Source: Flaveria trinervia
Taxonomy: Eukaryota; Streptophyta; Magnoliopsida; Asterales; Asteraceae
Assembly (NCBI GenBank): GCA_025506515.1
Contig: CM046451.1
Location: 50,137,645 to 50,201,644 of the forward strand
DNA length: 64,000 nt
Direction of reading: 5' to 3'
The translations under genes and the position numbers were made by a program. The notes beneath the pieces were generated by a model, which was given only the letters and a program-made list of their open reading frames with translations, was not told where the DNA came from and did no database searches. Shown here one piece after another: positions 1 through 11,015 of the stretch. Each line of letters opens with the position of its first letter. The first letter of the stretch is position 1.

Positions 1-931
1 GAAAAATATGGTACGGTGTTACAGATCATTTCATGTATGAAGGCTCGGAAGTACTTACGAAAGGGCTATCATGCAATCTTGGCGCACGTAATGGAGAAGC
101 GACCGAAGAGAAAAGAATCGAGGATATACCCATCGTGCGAGACTATCCGGAAGTCTTTCCCGTGGACTTACCGGGACTTCCACCGCAAAGACAGGTCGAA
201 TTTCGAATTGACCTGGTACCTGGAGCTGCTCCAGTAGCACGATCCCCATACCGACTAGCACTATCGGAGATGCAAGAGTTGTCTAATCAATACAAGAGTT
301 GTTAGATAAAGGATTCATAAGACCAAGTTTCTCACCTGGGGAGCCCCAGTTTTATTTGTTAAGAAAAAGATGGATCTTTTCGAATGTGCATTGATTACCG
401 GGAGTTAAACAAACTCACATTAAGAACCCGTACCCTCTCCCTCGAATTGACGACTTATTTGACCAACTTCAAGGATCTAGTTAGTACTCGAAGATTGACT
501 TACGTTCTGGATATCACCAATTACGAATTCAAGAGGAAGACATTCCCAAGACTGCATTTCGAACTTGTTATGGTAACTACGAGTTCATGGTTATGCCATT
601 TGGGTTAACCAATGCACCAGCTATAATCATCGACCTCATGAATAGAGTGTGCAAACCCTACTTGGATAAATTCGTGATCGTCTTCATCGATGACATCTTG
701 ATATATTCACGAACCAAGGATGAGCATGAAGAACATATAAGGTTAATCTTGGAGCTACTCAAGAACGAGAAATTATACGCAAAATTCTCAAAATGCGACT
801 TCTGGATCCTAGAAGTGCAATTTCTCGGGCATGTGGTTAACGAGAAGGGAATACATGTTGACCCATCCAAAATAGAGGCCATTAAAAACTGGGAAGCACC
901 TAAGACCCCGATGAAGTGCGACAATTCCTAG
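1..931 (+). pseudogene. Gypsy B pol fragment: protease-RT linker and reverse transcriptase
   Basis: This fragment would encode the RNA-dependent DNA polymerase of a Gypsy element. At 33-300 the linker reads DIPIVRDYPEVFPVDLPGLP, the usual lead-in to RT in plant Tekay/Del elements. At 384-410 it has MCIDYRELNKL (RT block 2), at 587-620 VMPFGLTNAP, and at 670-705 FIDDILIYS, the catalytic Asp-Asp motif. The right end (790-900) has FLGHVVNEKGI. The frame changes near 300, 365, 430 and 585, so no single protein is possible. Its homologue in element A has the same motif order. Element A cuts it off at 936. Confidence 0.92.
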
Positions 932-936
932 GTTTG
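932..936. repeat. Target site duplication of element A, left copy (GTTTG)
   Basis: GTTTG directly precedes the TGTCACACC terminus of A and is repeated at 11011-11015. Removing A plus one copy restores the RT/RNase H reading of element B. Confidence 0.96.
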
Positions 937-2039
937 TGTCACACCCCCGCTAAGAGCGGAAACACGGGGTTGCGACGAGACGGGAATCGTCATAACACAT
1001 GGTAAGCGATAGAGATGCAATAATAAAATGTTGACAAGCGTGTCATGACGACACCCGACAACAAGGGGACTTGTGTCGTGTATAGTCAATGTTCACGACA
1101 ACATAGCCATATGCATAACAGGATAACGATTCACATAATCACATAAAGATGAAATTGTAATGTAATTCCCACAACCCGGGAACAAGTTCAAAAGATTGTA
1201 ATTGTTTACACAGTTCAACATTGTTCAAAGCAACAGTTGTCAAACATGTTTAGTCCAAAAATGCATCCTAGGGTCTCCACTAAGGCAGCACACCTAGAAC
1301 CTCAGCTAGCTTGATCACCTGAAAAGATATGCTCAAAATGGTCAACAAAATTGTTGGTGAGCTCACAGGTTTAAGTAATAAAAATAAGTGATGCTGTATA
1401 AAGTAAATGATATGGAATACCGTGAATACAGTTATATACACAAGTAAAATCACATGACATGAGCTTTGCAACCAAACCTAGCGACGTACACAAAGAAATT
1501 GTCGGGTATTCACCCAAGACCCGTACCTGGCTATTGTTGGTACTAACTAGTATACCAACACGAGGGTGGGGGTGTCAACCCAGTAGTACTACCAATACCT
1601 AACCGTCGGTTCCCAAACTGGAATTAAATAGTTGCAAAGATAGAACCACACAGCAGACCCAAGCATGTATCAGATAAGTACTTGTAACACAGTATCACGT
1701 TGATTCCTTGTATGAAAATTGTATGTATGTAGTACAACATAGAAAGCGGGCGAGCATACTTCCCCCCCACGTTTGTAAATGTTTGTAAAATAGTATAAGC
1801 ATAAAAAAGGGCCACGAAACTCACATGTTAAGTGGTAAGTATGAAAGGTCGAGATTTCCAACAGTTGAATGCAATGATCCGTCAAACACCTATTGACAGT
1901 TATGGTCAAGCATTAATGACATGTGTAAAGCGTATAGTAATGTTTGGTCGTTTCGGGTTGTATCGGTTCGGTCGTGGGTAGCACACACACAAGCGGACAC
2001 ACGCATCATCAGACACACGACGGGACCAGACGCTTGAAC

Positions 2040-2490
2040 CACGTTCCATTCGTACGAATCAACCCTCAATCGTGCGAATTAGCTACTTTCGTGCGATTGA
2101 ACCTTCATTCGTGCGATTGGACTCAGTCACACCACACAACACACCCATTCGCACGACCCAACCTCCATGCGCACGAATCAACCCTCAATCGTACGAATTA
2201 GCTACTTTCGTGCGATTGAACCTTCATTCATGCGATTGGACTCCAGTCGTGCGAAACACGCACAATCGCATACACTCAGTCGGTCACCTGACTCAGTCGC
2301 ACACAATCATTCATACGCATGACTCAATTGCATACAGACACCCTGTCGCACGACTCAGTCGCACGACATGCCTAGTCGCACAACTCAGTCGCACGATCGA
2401 CTTAGACGCATGATTCAGTCGCACGACCCACTCAGTCGCACGGCTCAATCGCATGACAGACCCAGTCGCCCGAACTGCAGAATCGCGACT
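2040..2490 (-). repeat. Short-word array in element A LTR (left copy)
   Basis: About 450 bases are packed with degenerate words such as TCGTGCGATTGAA and CAGTCGCACGACTC, spaced irregularly at roughly 15-35 bases. Many are inverted repeats of the form CAGTCG-N2-CGACTG, and several overlap TGACTCA. The array lies downstream of both TATA candidates on the sense strand, so it would be transcribed. The same words occur in Copia element G. Confidence 0.85.
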
Positions 2491-2857
2491 GTGGTCGGGC
2501 TGAGCAGCCCCCGAGCTGCTCTAGCGCGGGTTTTATACCACGAGGACCTCCAGAAACACTCAACAAACATACAAACATGAAACACAAGCAGAAAGACCTC
2601 ACACGCACCCACTCGACCTCATGTGCTCGGATGAACCCGAGCACCCGAAACCCTAGAAATCGCAGCAGTAAAACCGAACCAAAAACGGGTTGAACAAGGT
2701 TGTCTACCTGCTAGGAACGCGTACACACGATGATACCCAAGATTTGGTAGTGAAAACGCGACAATCGTGACGATTTTTGGTGCTAGTTCGAGAGAAAAAT
2801 GGAGAAAAGGTTGAAGATGAAGAAGATGAAGATGAGGATAAATGGCTGGAAATGGGG

Positions 2858-2865
2858 CTTATATA
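2858..2865 (-). promoter_or_regulatory. Candidate TATA box of element A LTR
   Basis: TATATAAG followed by CCCC on the sense strand, in the first fifth of the LTR where U3 promoters lie. The right LTR has the same sequence at about 10625-10632. A weaker TATAAAA lies at 2537-2531 (right copy 10303-10297), just before the word array. Which one is used cannot be told from sequence. Confidence 0.6.
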
Positions 2866-3243
2866 CCCAGCCCAAGTTTACAAAATTACAAGTTTAGTCC
2901 CTGCACTTAACCCTCGAGTTTCCCAAAAATTTGTTTCGGTTGATTACGATCTTAAAATGTTCGTTATATTATGGTTAAAAGCGTATTTATTGGCATTTGA
3001 TAGCCTAAAATGGTTTTATTAGTGACAATGGTCGAAATTAAAAATGATATATTTGGTGGTAATGGTGTTGAAATTTATAAAAGTTTTATGCTTACACACG
3101 TTCTCGAAGGAAGTACAGGCACAAGGGAAAAATAAGCAGACATGACTCCGTAAAGCAGGAGTTCATGAAGAAAAGGAAGATTAATTAAAATATTTCCATG
3201 TTATTTATGTCGTTCGACGGACCTTGAGGTGACGGATGTCACA

Positions 3244-3262
3244 GTATCCCCCAGTTGAGAGA
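3244..3262 (-). other. Polypurine tract of element A
   Basis: On the minus strand the bases just before the 3' LTR read TCTCAACTGGGGGATAC. This purine-rich run is where plus-strand DNA synthesis would be primed. It lies directly against the TGT terminus, as expected. Confidence 0.8.
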
Positions 3263-3282
3263 ATTTCGTCCCGAAATTCAGC

Positions 3283-3710
3283 TGGGGTTAGGTCCAAGAG
3301 TGTCATCCACGAATAAGTGTGGGTATTTGAGTTTCATTTGATCTTCCGTTCCCATGTAAACTCTGGCCCTCGTTTTGAATTCCACCTTACGCGGACAATT
3401 GGTATTCTACTGCGCTTCAACTGTTTGACCTTACGATCCATGACCTCAATGGGTTTCTCAATAAAATGAAGCTTTTGTCGATTTTGATATCGTCAATGGG
3501 TATGTGAAGTGATTCGTCAGCCAAACACTTCTTGAGTTTCGACACATGGAAAGTATCATGTACACCGTTGAGTTCTTGGGGTAACCTCAATCGGTAAGCC
3601 ACTGGACCAATTCTTTCTGTAATCTCGAATGGTCCAACGTATCTCGGGGCTAACTTCCCTTTCTTTCCAAACCGAACAACTCCTTTCCAAGGAGAGACTT
3701 TGAGTAACAC
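3283..3710 (-). pseudogene. Gypsy A integrase C-terminal / chromodomain-like tail
   Basis: This is the end of the pol polyprotein. Starting at 3710 the frame reads VSPWKGVVRFGKKGKLAPRY, then GPFEITERIGPVAYRL and FHVSKLKKCL. That is the GPF/Y integrase tail followed by the Tekay/Del-type module that targets insertion to chromatin in related elements. The main frame stops at 3417. The expected remainder (EKPIEVMDRKVKQLKRSRIP, then WNSKRGPEFTWER) continues in another frame to about 3283, so at least one frameshift separates them. Function is assigned from the family; the break is seen directly. Confidence 0.88.
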
Positions 3711-3843
3711 TCGGTCCCCAACGTTGAATTCTAGAGGCTTTCGACGGTTGTCGGCGTAGCTCTTTTGGCGATCTCTAGCGGCTTTCAGTCTATCTTTGAT
3801 TTGGAAGATCTTGTGGTTGTTTCCTGAATGATCTCTGGGCCTG

Positions 3844-4341
3844 TTAGCTGACTTTCACCAATCTCGCCCAACAAACGGGTGATCTACACTTCCTTCCGTA
3901 CAACGCTTCGAACGGAGCACACCCAATGCTGGTGTGGTAGCTGTTATTGTATGAGAATTCAATCAATGGCAAATGAGTATCCCAACTACCACCAAAGTCG
4001 ATTACACACGCTCTCAGAATGTCTTCTAGCGTTTGTATGGTTCGTTCACTTTGGCCATCTGTTTGAGGGTGATAGGCGGTACTCATGTCTAATCGAGTGC
4101 CCATTGCTTTCTGTAGTGTTTGCCAAAATCGTGAAGTGAATCGGCCGTCACGGTCAGAGATGATTGACACCGGCACTCCGTGTCTTGTCACGACCTCTTT
4201 AATGTACAATCTCGCCAACTTGTCCATTTTGTAGTCTTCTCGGATTGGCAAGAAGTGTGCTGATTTCGTCATTCGATCCACTACAACCCATATCGAGTCA
4301 TGTCCGCTGCTTGTTTTAGGGAGTTTGGTAATGAAATCCAT
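3844..4341 (-). pseudogene. Gypsy A integrase catalytic core
   Basis: This region encodes the strand-transfer domain that inserts cDNA into host DNA. It reads MDFITKLPKTSSGHDSIWVV (first catalytic Asp in the D-SIW block), then SIISDRDGRFTSRFW (second Asp) and AYHPQTDGQSERTIQ (Glu of the DDE triad), so all three acidic residues are present. The uninterrupted stretch is 165 residues. The frame then changes around 3840, and the next block toward the C-terminus (VGDRVLLKVSP) is in another frame. It is closely similar to the integrase of element B. Confidence 0.9.
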
Positions 4342-4372
4342 GGCTATATTCTCCCATTTCCACTCGGGAATT

Positions 4373-4804
4373 TCAGGTTGCTGTAATAATCCGATGGTTT
4401 CTGATGTTCAGCTTTAACTTCGAGCATGTCAAGCATCTGCTGACGTACGTGGCAATGTCTTTCTTCAGGCCTGGCCACCAGTACAGATCTTTGAGATCGT
4501 GGTACATCTTGTCTGCGCCAGGATGAATAGAATATCGTGTCTTATGTGCTTCATCCATGACCAAGGTACGTACATCCCCACTTGGGTACCCATATACGGT
4601 CCACGAAGTACTGTACGCCATCGTCCTTGGCATCAGTTGTTTATCCAACCCTCGGAATTCTTCTGCCGCAAGGTTTTCTTCCTTCAACGCTTCACTTTGT
4701 GCAATTTGGATTTGAGCTTTTAAATTTGTTTGAATGGTCAATCCCAAAGCTCGAGCACGTAGTGGTTTCACGCGTTCTTTGCGGCTTAGAGCATCAGCCA
4801 CCAC
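4373..4804 (-). pseudogene. Gypsy A RNase H end and integrase zinc-binding domain
   Basis: It opens with VADALSRKERVKPLRARALG, the conserved end of the RNase H/connection segment. It continues to MDEAHKTRYSIHPGADKMYH and WWPGLKKDIATYVSRCLTCS, which supply the His-His-Cys-Cys zinc ligands of the integrase N-terminus. The final dozen residues leave the family pattern after KLNI, showing a frameshift near 4400. The join with the preceding RNase H frame near 4800 is also shifted, because the segment that should lead into ADALSRK is garbled there. Confidence 0.88.
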
Positions 4805-5352
4805 GTTAGCTTTCCCCGGATGATACCGAATTCACAATCGTAGTCACTAAGTAGCTCTACCCAACGTCGCTGTCGCATATTGAGTTCCTTCTGATCCAGA
4901 ATATGTTGAAGGCTTTTATGATCTGTGTATACGATGCATTTGGTTCCATACAGGTAATGCCTCCATATCTTAAGTGCGAATACTACAGCGCCCAACTCAA
5001 GATCATGAGTCGTGTAGTTCTTCTCGTGCACTTTAAGTTGTCGCGAAGCGTAGGCGATCACCTTATCTTTCTGCATTAGTACACATCCCAACCCTTGATG
5101 CGAAGCATCACAGTACACCACAAAATCATCAGTTCCGTCTGGAAGGGACAATATCCGTGCATTGCACAACTTATCTTTCAGTGTTTGGAACGCCCGTTCT
5201 TGCGCATCTCCCCAATCGAACTTCTTGTCTTTCTGAGTCAGCAATGTCAACAGTTGAGCTTTGATCTTTGAAAAGTTTGCAATGAAACGACGATAGTATC
5301 CGGCCAATCCAAGAACTGCCGTATCTCTGAAGGTGTCTGGGGTGTATCCCAT
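4786..5352 (-). pseudogene. Gypsy A RT connection and RNase H
   Basis: The RNase H degrades the RNA strand of the RNA-DNA hybrid during reverse transcription. The frame reads VLGLAGYYRRFIANFSKIKA, then VVYCDASHQGLGCVLMQ (first catalytic Asp), HDLELGAVVFALKIWRHYLYG (Glu) and IVYTDHKSLQHIL (Asp). The N-terminus (MGYTPDTFRDTAV) is garbled relative to the expected TPTEIRQFLGL, indicating an indel near 5340. The C-terminus ends early in TWWLML through a frameshift near 4800. Confidence 0.9.
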
Positions 5353-5442
5353 TTCTTTACCGCTTCGATCTTGCCGGGATCTACATGAATCCCGTCTTTG
5401 TTAACCACATGACCCAAAAACTTCACCTCTCACAGCCAGAAC

Positions 5443-6156
5443 TCACACTTCGAGAACTTGGCGAAAAGTTTTCTCTCTTAACAGTTCCAGTATTGCCCGA
5501 AGGTGTTCTTCATGGTCCTCCTTCGATCGAGAGTAGATGAGTATGTCGTCGATGAATACGATCACAAACTTATCCAAGTAAGGTTTGCACACTCGATTCA
5601 TCAAGTCCATGAACACAACTGGTGTGTTAGTCAATCCAAACGGCATGACCAAGAACTCATAGTGTCCATAACGAGTTCTAAATGCTGTCTTCGGTATGTC
5701 CTCCTCAAAAAATCTTAGTTGGTGATATCCAGACCGAAGGTCGATCTTGGAAAAATACGAAGCTCCTTGTAACTGATCAAACAGGTCGTCGATCCTGGGG
5801 AGAGGATACCAATTCTTCACAGTTAATTTGTTCAACTCACGGTAGTCGATGCACATACGGAACGACCCATCCTTCTTCTTGACGAATAACACTGGTGCTC
5901 CCCAAGGCGAGTGACTCGGCCGAATAAAACCCTTCTCTAGTAGTTCCTGTAACTGGCTAGATAATTCTTGCATTTCAGACGGTGCCAACCGATACGGTGT
6001 CTTTGCTACCGGTGTAGCTCCAGGAACCAAATCAATACGAAATTCCACTTGTCGTGGAGGAGGCAAACCAGAGAAGTCATCTGGAAATACATCTGGGTAA
6101 TCCCGCACTATAGGGATATTTGTCAATTCCTGTTCCTCCTCTCTTTTCCACCACAT
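5443..6156 (-). pseudogene. Gypsy A reverse transcriptase
   Basis: 237 residues are open. The order is VRDYPDVFPDDFSGLP, LLEKGFIRPSHSPWGAPVLF, FRMCIDYRELNKL, DLFDQLQGASYFSKIDLRSG (first catalytic Asp), PFGLTNTP and FIDDILIYS (Asp-Asp). The active site is intact. The frame leaves the family pattern after LELLREKTF around 5455, so the thumb is disrupted. The start shown is an internal Met; the real polyprotein would continue from the protease frame upstream, which overlaps it at 6077-6156 in another phase. Confidence 0.92.
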
Positions 6157-6906
6157 GAGCCAGAAAAGAGTAGCACTGTTTTCGTAAACTCCGACGTGCT
6201 TTCATGTAGGAAATAAGCTTTAAGTTTCTCCCCGGTCTTTCTCCTTGAATTCTGAGTACTCCCCCATCTGACATAGGGATTCGCACTACCTTGTCTCGAC
6301 AGACAATCTCGGCCCCGTGTTTCGACAACCAATCCATTCCCACAATCACATCGAAACTTCCTAGCTCAAAGGGTATCAAGTCTATATCGAAGGTGTGGTC
6401 CTCTAATATATCGAGCACTTTCTAATAATTTCATCGGCCTGAACGATCCTACCGTTGGCCATTTCTACAGAGTAGCTAGTTTCTAGCCTACTAGGGCTCA
6501 AATCAAGCAATTGCACAAACTCAGAAGATATAAAGCTATTGTCTGCTCCAGTATCAAACAGTATAGATGCAAAGTGATTATTGAGTAAGTGCGTACCCGT
6601 GACAACATTCGGGTCCTGGCGAGCATCGTTGGCTCCAATGACGAATGCACGTCCCCGAGCTGTATTCCCCTGATTGGTCGGGCCTTGATTTCCAGCTATG
6701 GCCATCACTTGCTGCTGGTTGTTTCCTTGTTGACCCGATGCCCGATTCAGCCTGGGGCACATGTTTCGGTAATGATCGAGACTTCCACACTCATAACAAG
6801 CCCTTGCATTCCCGGCGGGGTTAACCGTGTTGACCGGTGCAATCATATTCGGCGCTGTTCTGCAGTCTCTTGCAAGATGCCCCGGGCGTCTACAATTCGC
6901 ACACAC
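6077..6906 (-). pseudogene. Gypsy A nucleocapsid zinc knuckle and aspartic protease
   Basis: From 6906 the frame reads CANCRRPGHLARDC, a CCHC nucleic-acid-binding knuckle, then CYECGSLDHYRNMCPR, a second knuckle. At about 6590-6530 ASILFDTGADNSFIS contains the D-T-G catalytic triplet of a retropepsin. The frame ends in IIRKCSIY at 6403. The remainder of the protease (DLIPFELGSFDVIVGMDWLS, the flap-to-C-terminus block) continues in a second frame from 6418 to about 6077. One frameshift therefore sits at about 6410. The protease would cut the polyprotein into its parts. Confidence 0.9.
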
Positions 6907-7915
6907 TCGGCACTGCGTTCCTGGGGGATGATGATAATTGCACTTGTCACATTTGGGGTGCGGGCCACATACTCTCGCCTGCCCTGCGTCACTGCCACAA
7001 AGTTTCTGGTTGTCTTGGCTCTTTTGTCAAACTTCCCGGCACTCGACCGGCTCGTTTCCCCACAATCCTTTCTCTTCTCTGCTCCTCTACCCAAAACTCC
7101 CGTTCTCACCTTTTCGTCCGTCAAAGCGCCAGCCTTTAGAATCGCGCTCTGAATAGTAGGAGGAGCGGTAGCGGTTACCATTGCCCGATTTGAGGCGCAA
7201 GTCCCCAAATGTACCTCTCTATCCTTTTTGATTCCGGGGTGACTAGATGCGGAACCAACCTTGCTAGCTCATGAAAACGATCGGTGTAGGCTGCGTGCCC
7301 AGCCCCCACCATGGCATGATTCCAGAACTCATGCTCAAGTTTTTGCATCTCATTGAGAGGACAGTACTCCTCGGTGATTAGGGCTTGAACTCATCCCACG
7401 ACATTTGCATCACGGATTCTCTTCCCCTAGCCTGAATCTGAGTGTTCCACCATGTCAGTGCCTTGCCCTGTAGTGAGCAAGTGGCGTACTTAATTCTTTG
7501 GCTGTCGAGGCATTCGCTGATGTCGATCACGGCCTCCATCTTTTCAAGCCATCTGGTCAGAGCTATGGCTCCACCTTTGCCATCAAACTCTCGTGGTTTA
7601 CAAGCCACGAATTCCTTGTACGAACATCCCCGTCTAGTATTCACAACCCCGGTATCATTAACAATTCCAGTTTCGTTACCGGCTGTACCACCATTTCCGG
7701 TCTCCTGATTGCTTTCGTTCCCAGTCGGGTTACCGTTATCCTCATTATCGTTGCCACCGTCCCCGTGGGGGTGAGAATTCTGAAGAGCATCACTCACTTG
7801 GGCCACGATTGTCAGAATTAGTGCGGCCAGTTGTTGAGCGATCAGGGCTGCCATATCAGTGTTCCCTGTCCCTTGATTGTTACTGATCGGAGGATCGCTT
7901 GTCCTTGGGGTTCTT

Positions 7916-7946
<31 letters not shown>

Positions 7947-8001
7947 CTCTTGGGGTTTCAATTCCGCTACTATTACTGCGAGTAGATCTTCGAGGCGACA
8001 T
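6843..8001 (-). pseudogene. Gypsy A gag (capsid)
   Basis: The best start is MSPRRSTRSN at 8001, followed by an Arg-Gly repeat (RGRGRGRGRG) made by a CCTCTG hexamer run at about 7918-7950. The capsid homology block reads CSYKEFVACKPREFDGKGGA, ALTRWLEKMEAVIDISEC and ALTWWNTQI. This frame stops at 7378, followed by a region with several frame changes. A second open stretch from 7208 to 6843 includes the lead-in to the zinc knuckle. Gag would form the cytoplasmic particle. The RG repeat could bind RNA, which is inference. Confidence 0.87.
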
Positions 8002-8668
8002 GTTCTATTCATAAAAGAGGTAACATGTAAGCTTTAGTCACCATAAGATACACAAGTATTCCGTTTATTAAGTTCCAATGTTCATGTTCCGGTCGGTCAA
8101 GATCACCATGCAGCCCATTTCAAGCATATTCTCGGTATACCGGTGATGTTTATATATAGGGTTCCCCGTAGCGTTCCCACCACACCCACGATGTACCGAG
8201 AATGATGCCCGATCCGGTTACATGACATCCGACTTTCCTTTACATCATATCCATAATAATCCATCAAGTCAACTGAGAGCCCAAGCACGTAATCACGTAT
8301 ATTCTGGTGGAGGTTGCCTATCTCGCATCCTTAAAGGACTCAGACATAGCCTCCTCAGGTCAGTCTCAGTATCCAAGGTCAAGCGCAGATATGATCTGTG
8401 AAGATCTCTTCGGGTCTCAACACCCGAATTTGGTTATGATAACTTGGCGCGCAGAGGGAACGGAAGATCTAATAGGAGCTTCCCATAAAAGAGTGAGCAC
8501 AAGGCTCTCTCATAGGGTGGAAAGATCACGAAATAGATAGATAAACGAACAAGTAATGAGGAACACGTATGAGATACAAAATGCACACAACCCTGGCATG
8601 CAATCTACATGAAGGTTCCTAGGTTATAGTCTAGGTCAAGCGTATTGCCTAATTCTCTATAACCAATA

Positions 8669-8680
8669 GCTCTGATACCA
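8669..8680 (-). other. Primer binding site of element A (initiator Met tRNA)
   Basis: On the minus strand it reads TGGTATCAGAGC, complementary to the 3' end of plant initiator methionine tRNA. It lies three bases from the LTR edge at 8684, the expected place for priming minus-strand DNA. Confidence 0.93.
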
Positions 8681-8683
8681 GTC

Positions 8684-11010
8684 TGTCACACCCCCGCTAA
8701 GAGTGGAAACATGGGGTTGCGACGAGACGGGAATCGTCATAACACATGGTAAGCGATAGAGATGCAATAATAAAATGTTGACAAGCGTGTCATGACGACA
8801 CCCGACAACAAGGGGACTTGTGTCGTGTATAGTCAATGTTCACGACAACATAGCCATATGCATAACAGGATAAACGATTCACATAATCACATAAAGATGA
8901 AATTGTAATGTAATTTCCCACAACCGGGAACAAGTTCAAAAGATTGTAATTGTTTACACAGTTCAACATTGTTCAAAGCAACAGCTTGTCAAACATGTTT
9001 AGTCCAAAAATGCATCCTAGGGTCTCCACTAAGGCAGCACACCTAGAACCTCAGCTAGCTTGATCACCTGAAAAGATATGCTCAAAATGGTCAACAAAAT
9101 TGTTGGTGAGCTCGCAGGTTTAAGTAATAAAAATGTAAGTGATGCTGTATAAAGTAAATGATATGGAATACCGTGAATACAGTTATATACACAAGTAAAA
9201 TCACATGACATGAGCTTTGCAACCAACCCTAGCGACGTACACAAAGAAATTGTCGGCGTATATTCACCCAAGACCCGTACCTGGCTATTGTTGGTACTAA
9301 CTAGTATACCAACACGAGGGTGGGGGTGTCAACCCAGTAGTACTACCAATACCTAACCGTCGGTTCCCAAACTGGAATTAAATAGTTGCAAAGATAGAAC
9401 CACACAGCAGACCCAAGCATGTATCAGATAAGTACTTGTAACACAGTGTCACGTTGATTCCTTGTATGAAAATTGTATGTATGTAGTACAACATAGAAAG
9501 CGGGCGAGCATACTTTCCCCCCCACGTTTGTAAATGTTTGTAAAATAGTATAAGCATAAAAAGGGGCCACGAAACTCACATGTTAAGTGGTAAGTATGAA
9601 AGGTCGAGATTTCCAACAGTTGAATGCAATGATCCGTCAAACACCTATTGACAGTTATGGTCAAGCATTAATGACATGTGTAAAGCGTATAGTAATGTTT
9701 GGTCGGTTCGGGTTGTATCGGTTCGGTCATGGGTAGCACACACAAGCGGACACACGCATCATCAGACACACGACGGGACCAGACGCTTGAATCACGTTCC
9801 ATTCGTACGAATCAACCCTCAATCGTGCGAATTAGCTACTTTCGTGCGATTGAACCTTCATTCGTGCGATTGGACTCAGTCGCACCACACAACACACCCA
9901 TTCGCACGACCCAACCTCCATGCGCACGAATCAACCCTCAATCGTACGAATTAGCTACTTTCGTGCGATTGAACCTTCATTCGTGCGATTGGACTCCAGT
10001 CGTGCGAAACACGCACAATCGCATACACTCAGTCGGTCACCTGACTCAGTCGCACACAATCATTCATACGCATGACTCAATCGCATACAGACACCCTGTC
10101 GCACGACTCAGTCGCACGACTCAGTCGCACGACATGCCTAGTCGCACAACTGAGTCGCACGATCGACTTAGACGCATGATTCAGTCGCACGACCCACTCA
10201 GTCGCACGGCTCAATCGAATGACAGACCCAGTCGCCCGAACTGCAGAATCGCGACTGTGGTCGGGCTGAGCAGCCCCCGAGCTGCTCTAGCGCGGGTTTT
10301 ATACCACGAGGACCTCCAGAAACACTCAACAAACATACATAAACATGAAACACAAGCAGAAAGACCTCACACGCACCCACTGACCTCATGTGCTCGGATG
10401 AACCCGAGCACCCGAAACCCTAGAAATCGCAGCAGTAAAACCGAACCAAAAACGGGTTGAACAAGGTTTTCTACCTGCTAGGAACGCGTACACACGATGA
10501 TACCCAAGATTTGGTAGTGAAAACGCGACAATCGTGACGATTTTTGGTGCTAGTTCGAGAGAAAAATGGAGAAAAGGTTGAAGATGAAGAAGATGAAGAT
10601 GAGGATAAATGGCTGGAAATGGGGCTTATATACCCAGCCCAAGTTTACAAAATTACAAGTTTAGTCCCTGCACTTAACCCTCGAGTTTCCCAAAAATTGT
10701 TTCGGTTGATTACGATCTTAAAATGTTCGTTATATTATGGTTAAAAGCGTATTTATTGGCATTTGATAGCCTAAAATGGTTTTATTAGTGACAATGCTCG
10801 AAATTAAAAATGATATATTTGGTGGTAATGGTGTTGAAATTTATAAAAGTTTTATGCTTAACACATGTTCTCGAAGGAAGTACAGGCACAAGGGAAAAAT
10901 AAGCAGACATGACTCCGTAAAGCAGGAGTTCATGAAGAAAAGGAAGATTAATTAAAATATTTCCATGTTATTTATGTCGTTCGACGGACCTTGAGGTGAC
11001 GGATGTCACA
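8684..11010 (-). repeat. Element A 5' LTR (right copy)
   Basis: A 2,327-base LTR beginning TGTCACACCCCCGC and ending GGATGTCACA, near-identical to 937-3243. It carries the same TATA candidates and the same word array (9790-10245). In this copy one 12-base array unit near 10110 is duplicated relative to the left LTR. It would drive transcription of A toward lower coordinates. Confidence 0.95.
9790..10245 (-). repeat. Short-word array in element A LTR (right copy)
   Basis: Counterpart of 2040-2490, with the same degenerate words. Near 10100-10135 the unit GTCGCACGACTCA occurs one more time than in the left LTR, so the array has changed length since insertion. Confidence 0.85.
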
Positions 11011-11015
11011 GTTTG
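11011..11015. repeat. Target site duplication of element A, right copy (GTTTG)
   Basis: Matches 932-936 exactly and is followed by GCAGGCTATTACCG, the continuation of the element B pol. Confidence 0.96.

Larger units (their letters stand above)
1..936 (+). mobile_element. Gypsy element B, left fragment (split by element A)
   Basis: This is the left part of a Ty3/Gypsy retrotransposon that begins outside the window. It carries the end of the protease linker and the reverse transcriptase in + orientation. It breaks off at 936, inside a codon run reading RQFLGL. The same reading resumes at 11011 with GLAGYYRHF, so 1-936 and 11011-15968 are one element interrupted by element A. The 5-base target duplication GTTTG, seen on both sides of A, proves the interruption. 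B is therefore older than A. Confidence 0.93.
937..3243 (-). repeat. Element A 3' LTR (left copy)
   Basis: This 2,307-base LTR starts TGTCACACCCCCGC and ends GGATGTCACA. It is nearly identical to 8684-11010. On the sense (minus) strand it has TATATAAG at 2865-2858 and a second TATAAAA at 2537-2531, followed downstream by a dense array of short words (2490-2040). Short open frames inside it are by-products of the repeats. Confidence 0.95.
937..11010 (-). mobile_element. Gypsy element A, complete copy in minus orientation
   Basis: This is a 10,074-base LTR retrotransposon with LTRs at 937-3243 and 8684-11010, a primer site at 8669-8680 and a polypurine tract at 3244-3262. On the minus strand the order is gag, zinc knuckles, protease, RT, RNase H, integrase, C-terminal domain, which is the Gypsy order. 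Termini are TG...CA, and the GTTTG duplication flanks it. The two LTRs differ only by scattered single bases and small indels by eye, so the insertion looks young. Even so, gag-pol carries several frameshifts. The LTR sequence is unrelated to those of C, E, F and I. Confidence 0.96.

Noticed and set aside
1944..2580. Open frames with His/Arg/Ser-rich repeats in element A LTR (also 9676-10460)
   Set aside because: The repeats come from the DNA word array; frames are unequal between the two LTR copies and lie inside an LTR.
6589..7152. 187-residue plus-strand open frame at 6589-7152
   Set aside because: It is antisense to the gag/zinc knuckle region of element A; no independent motif.
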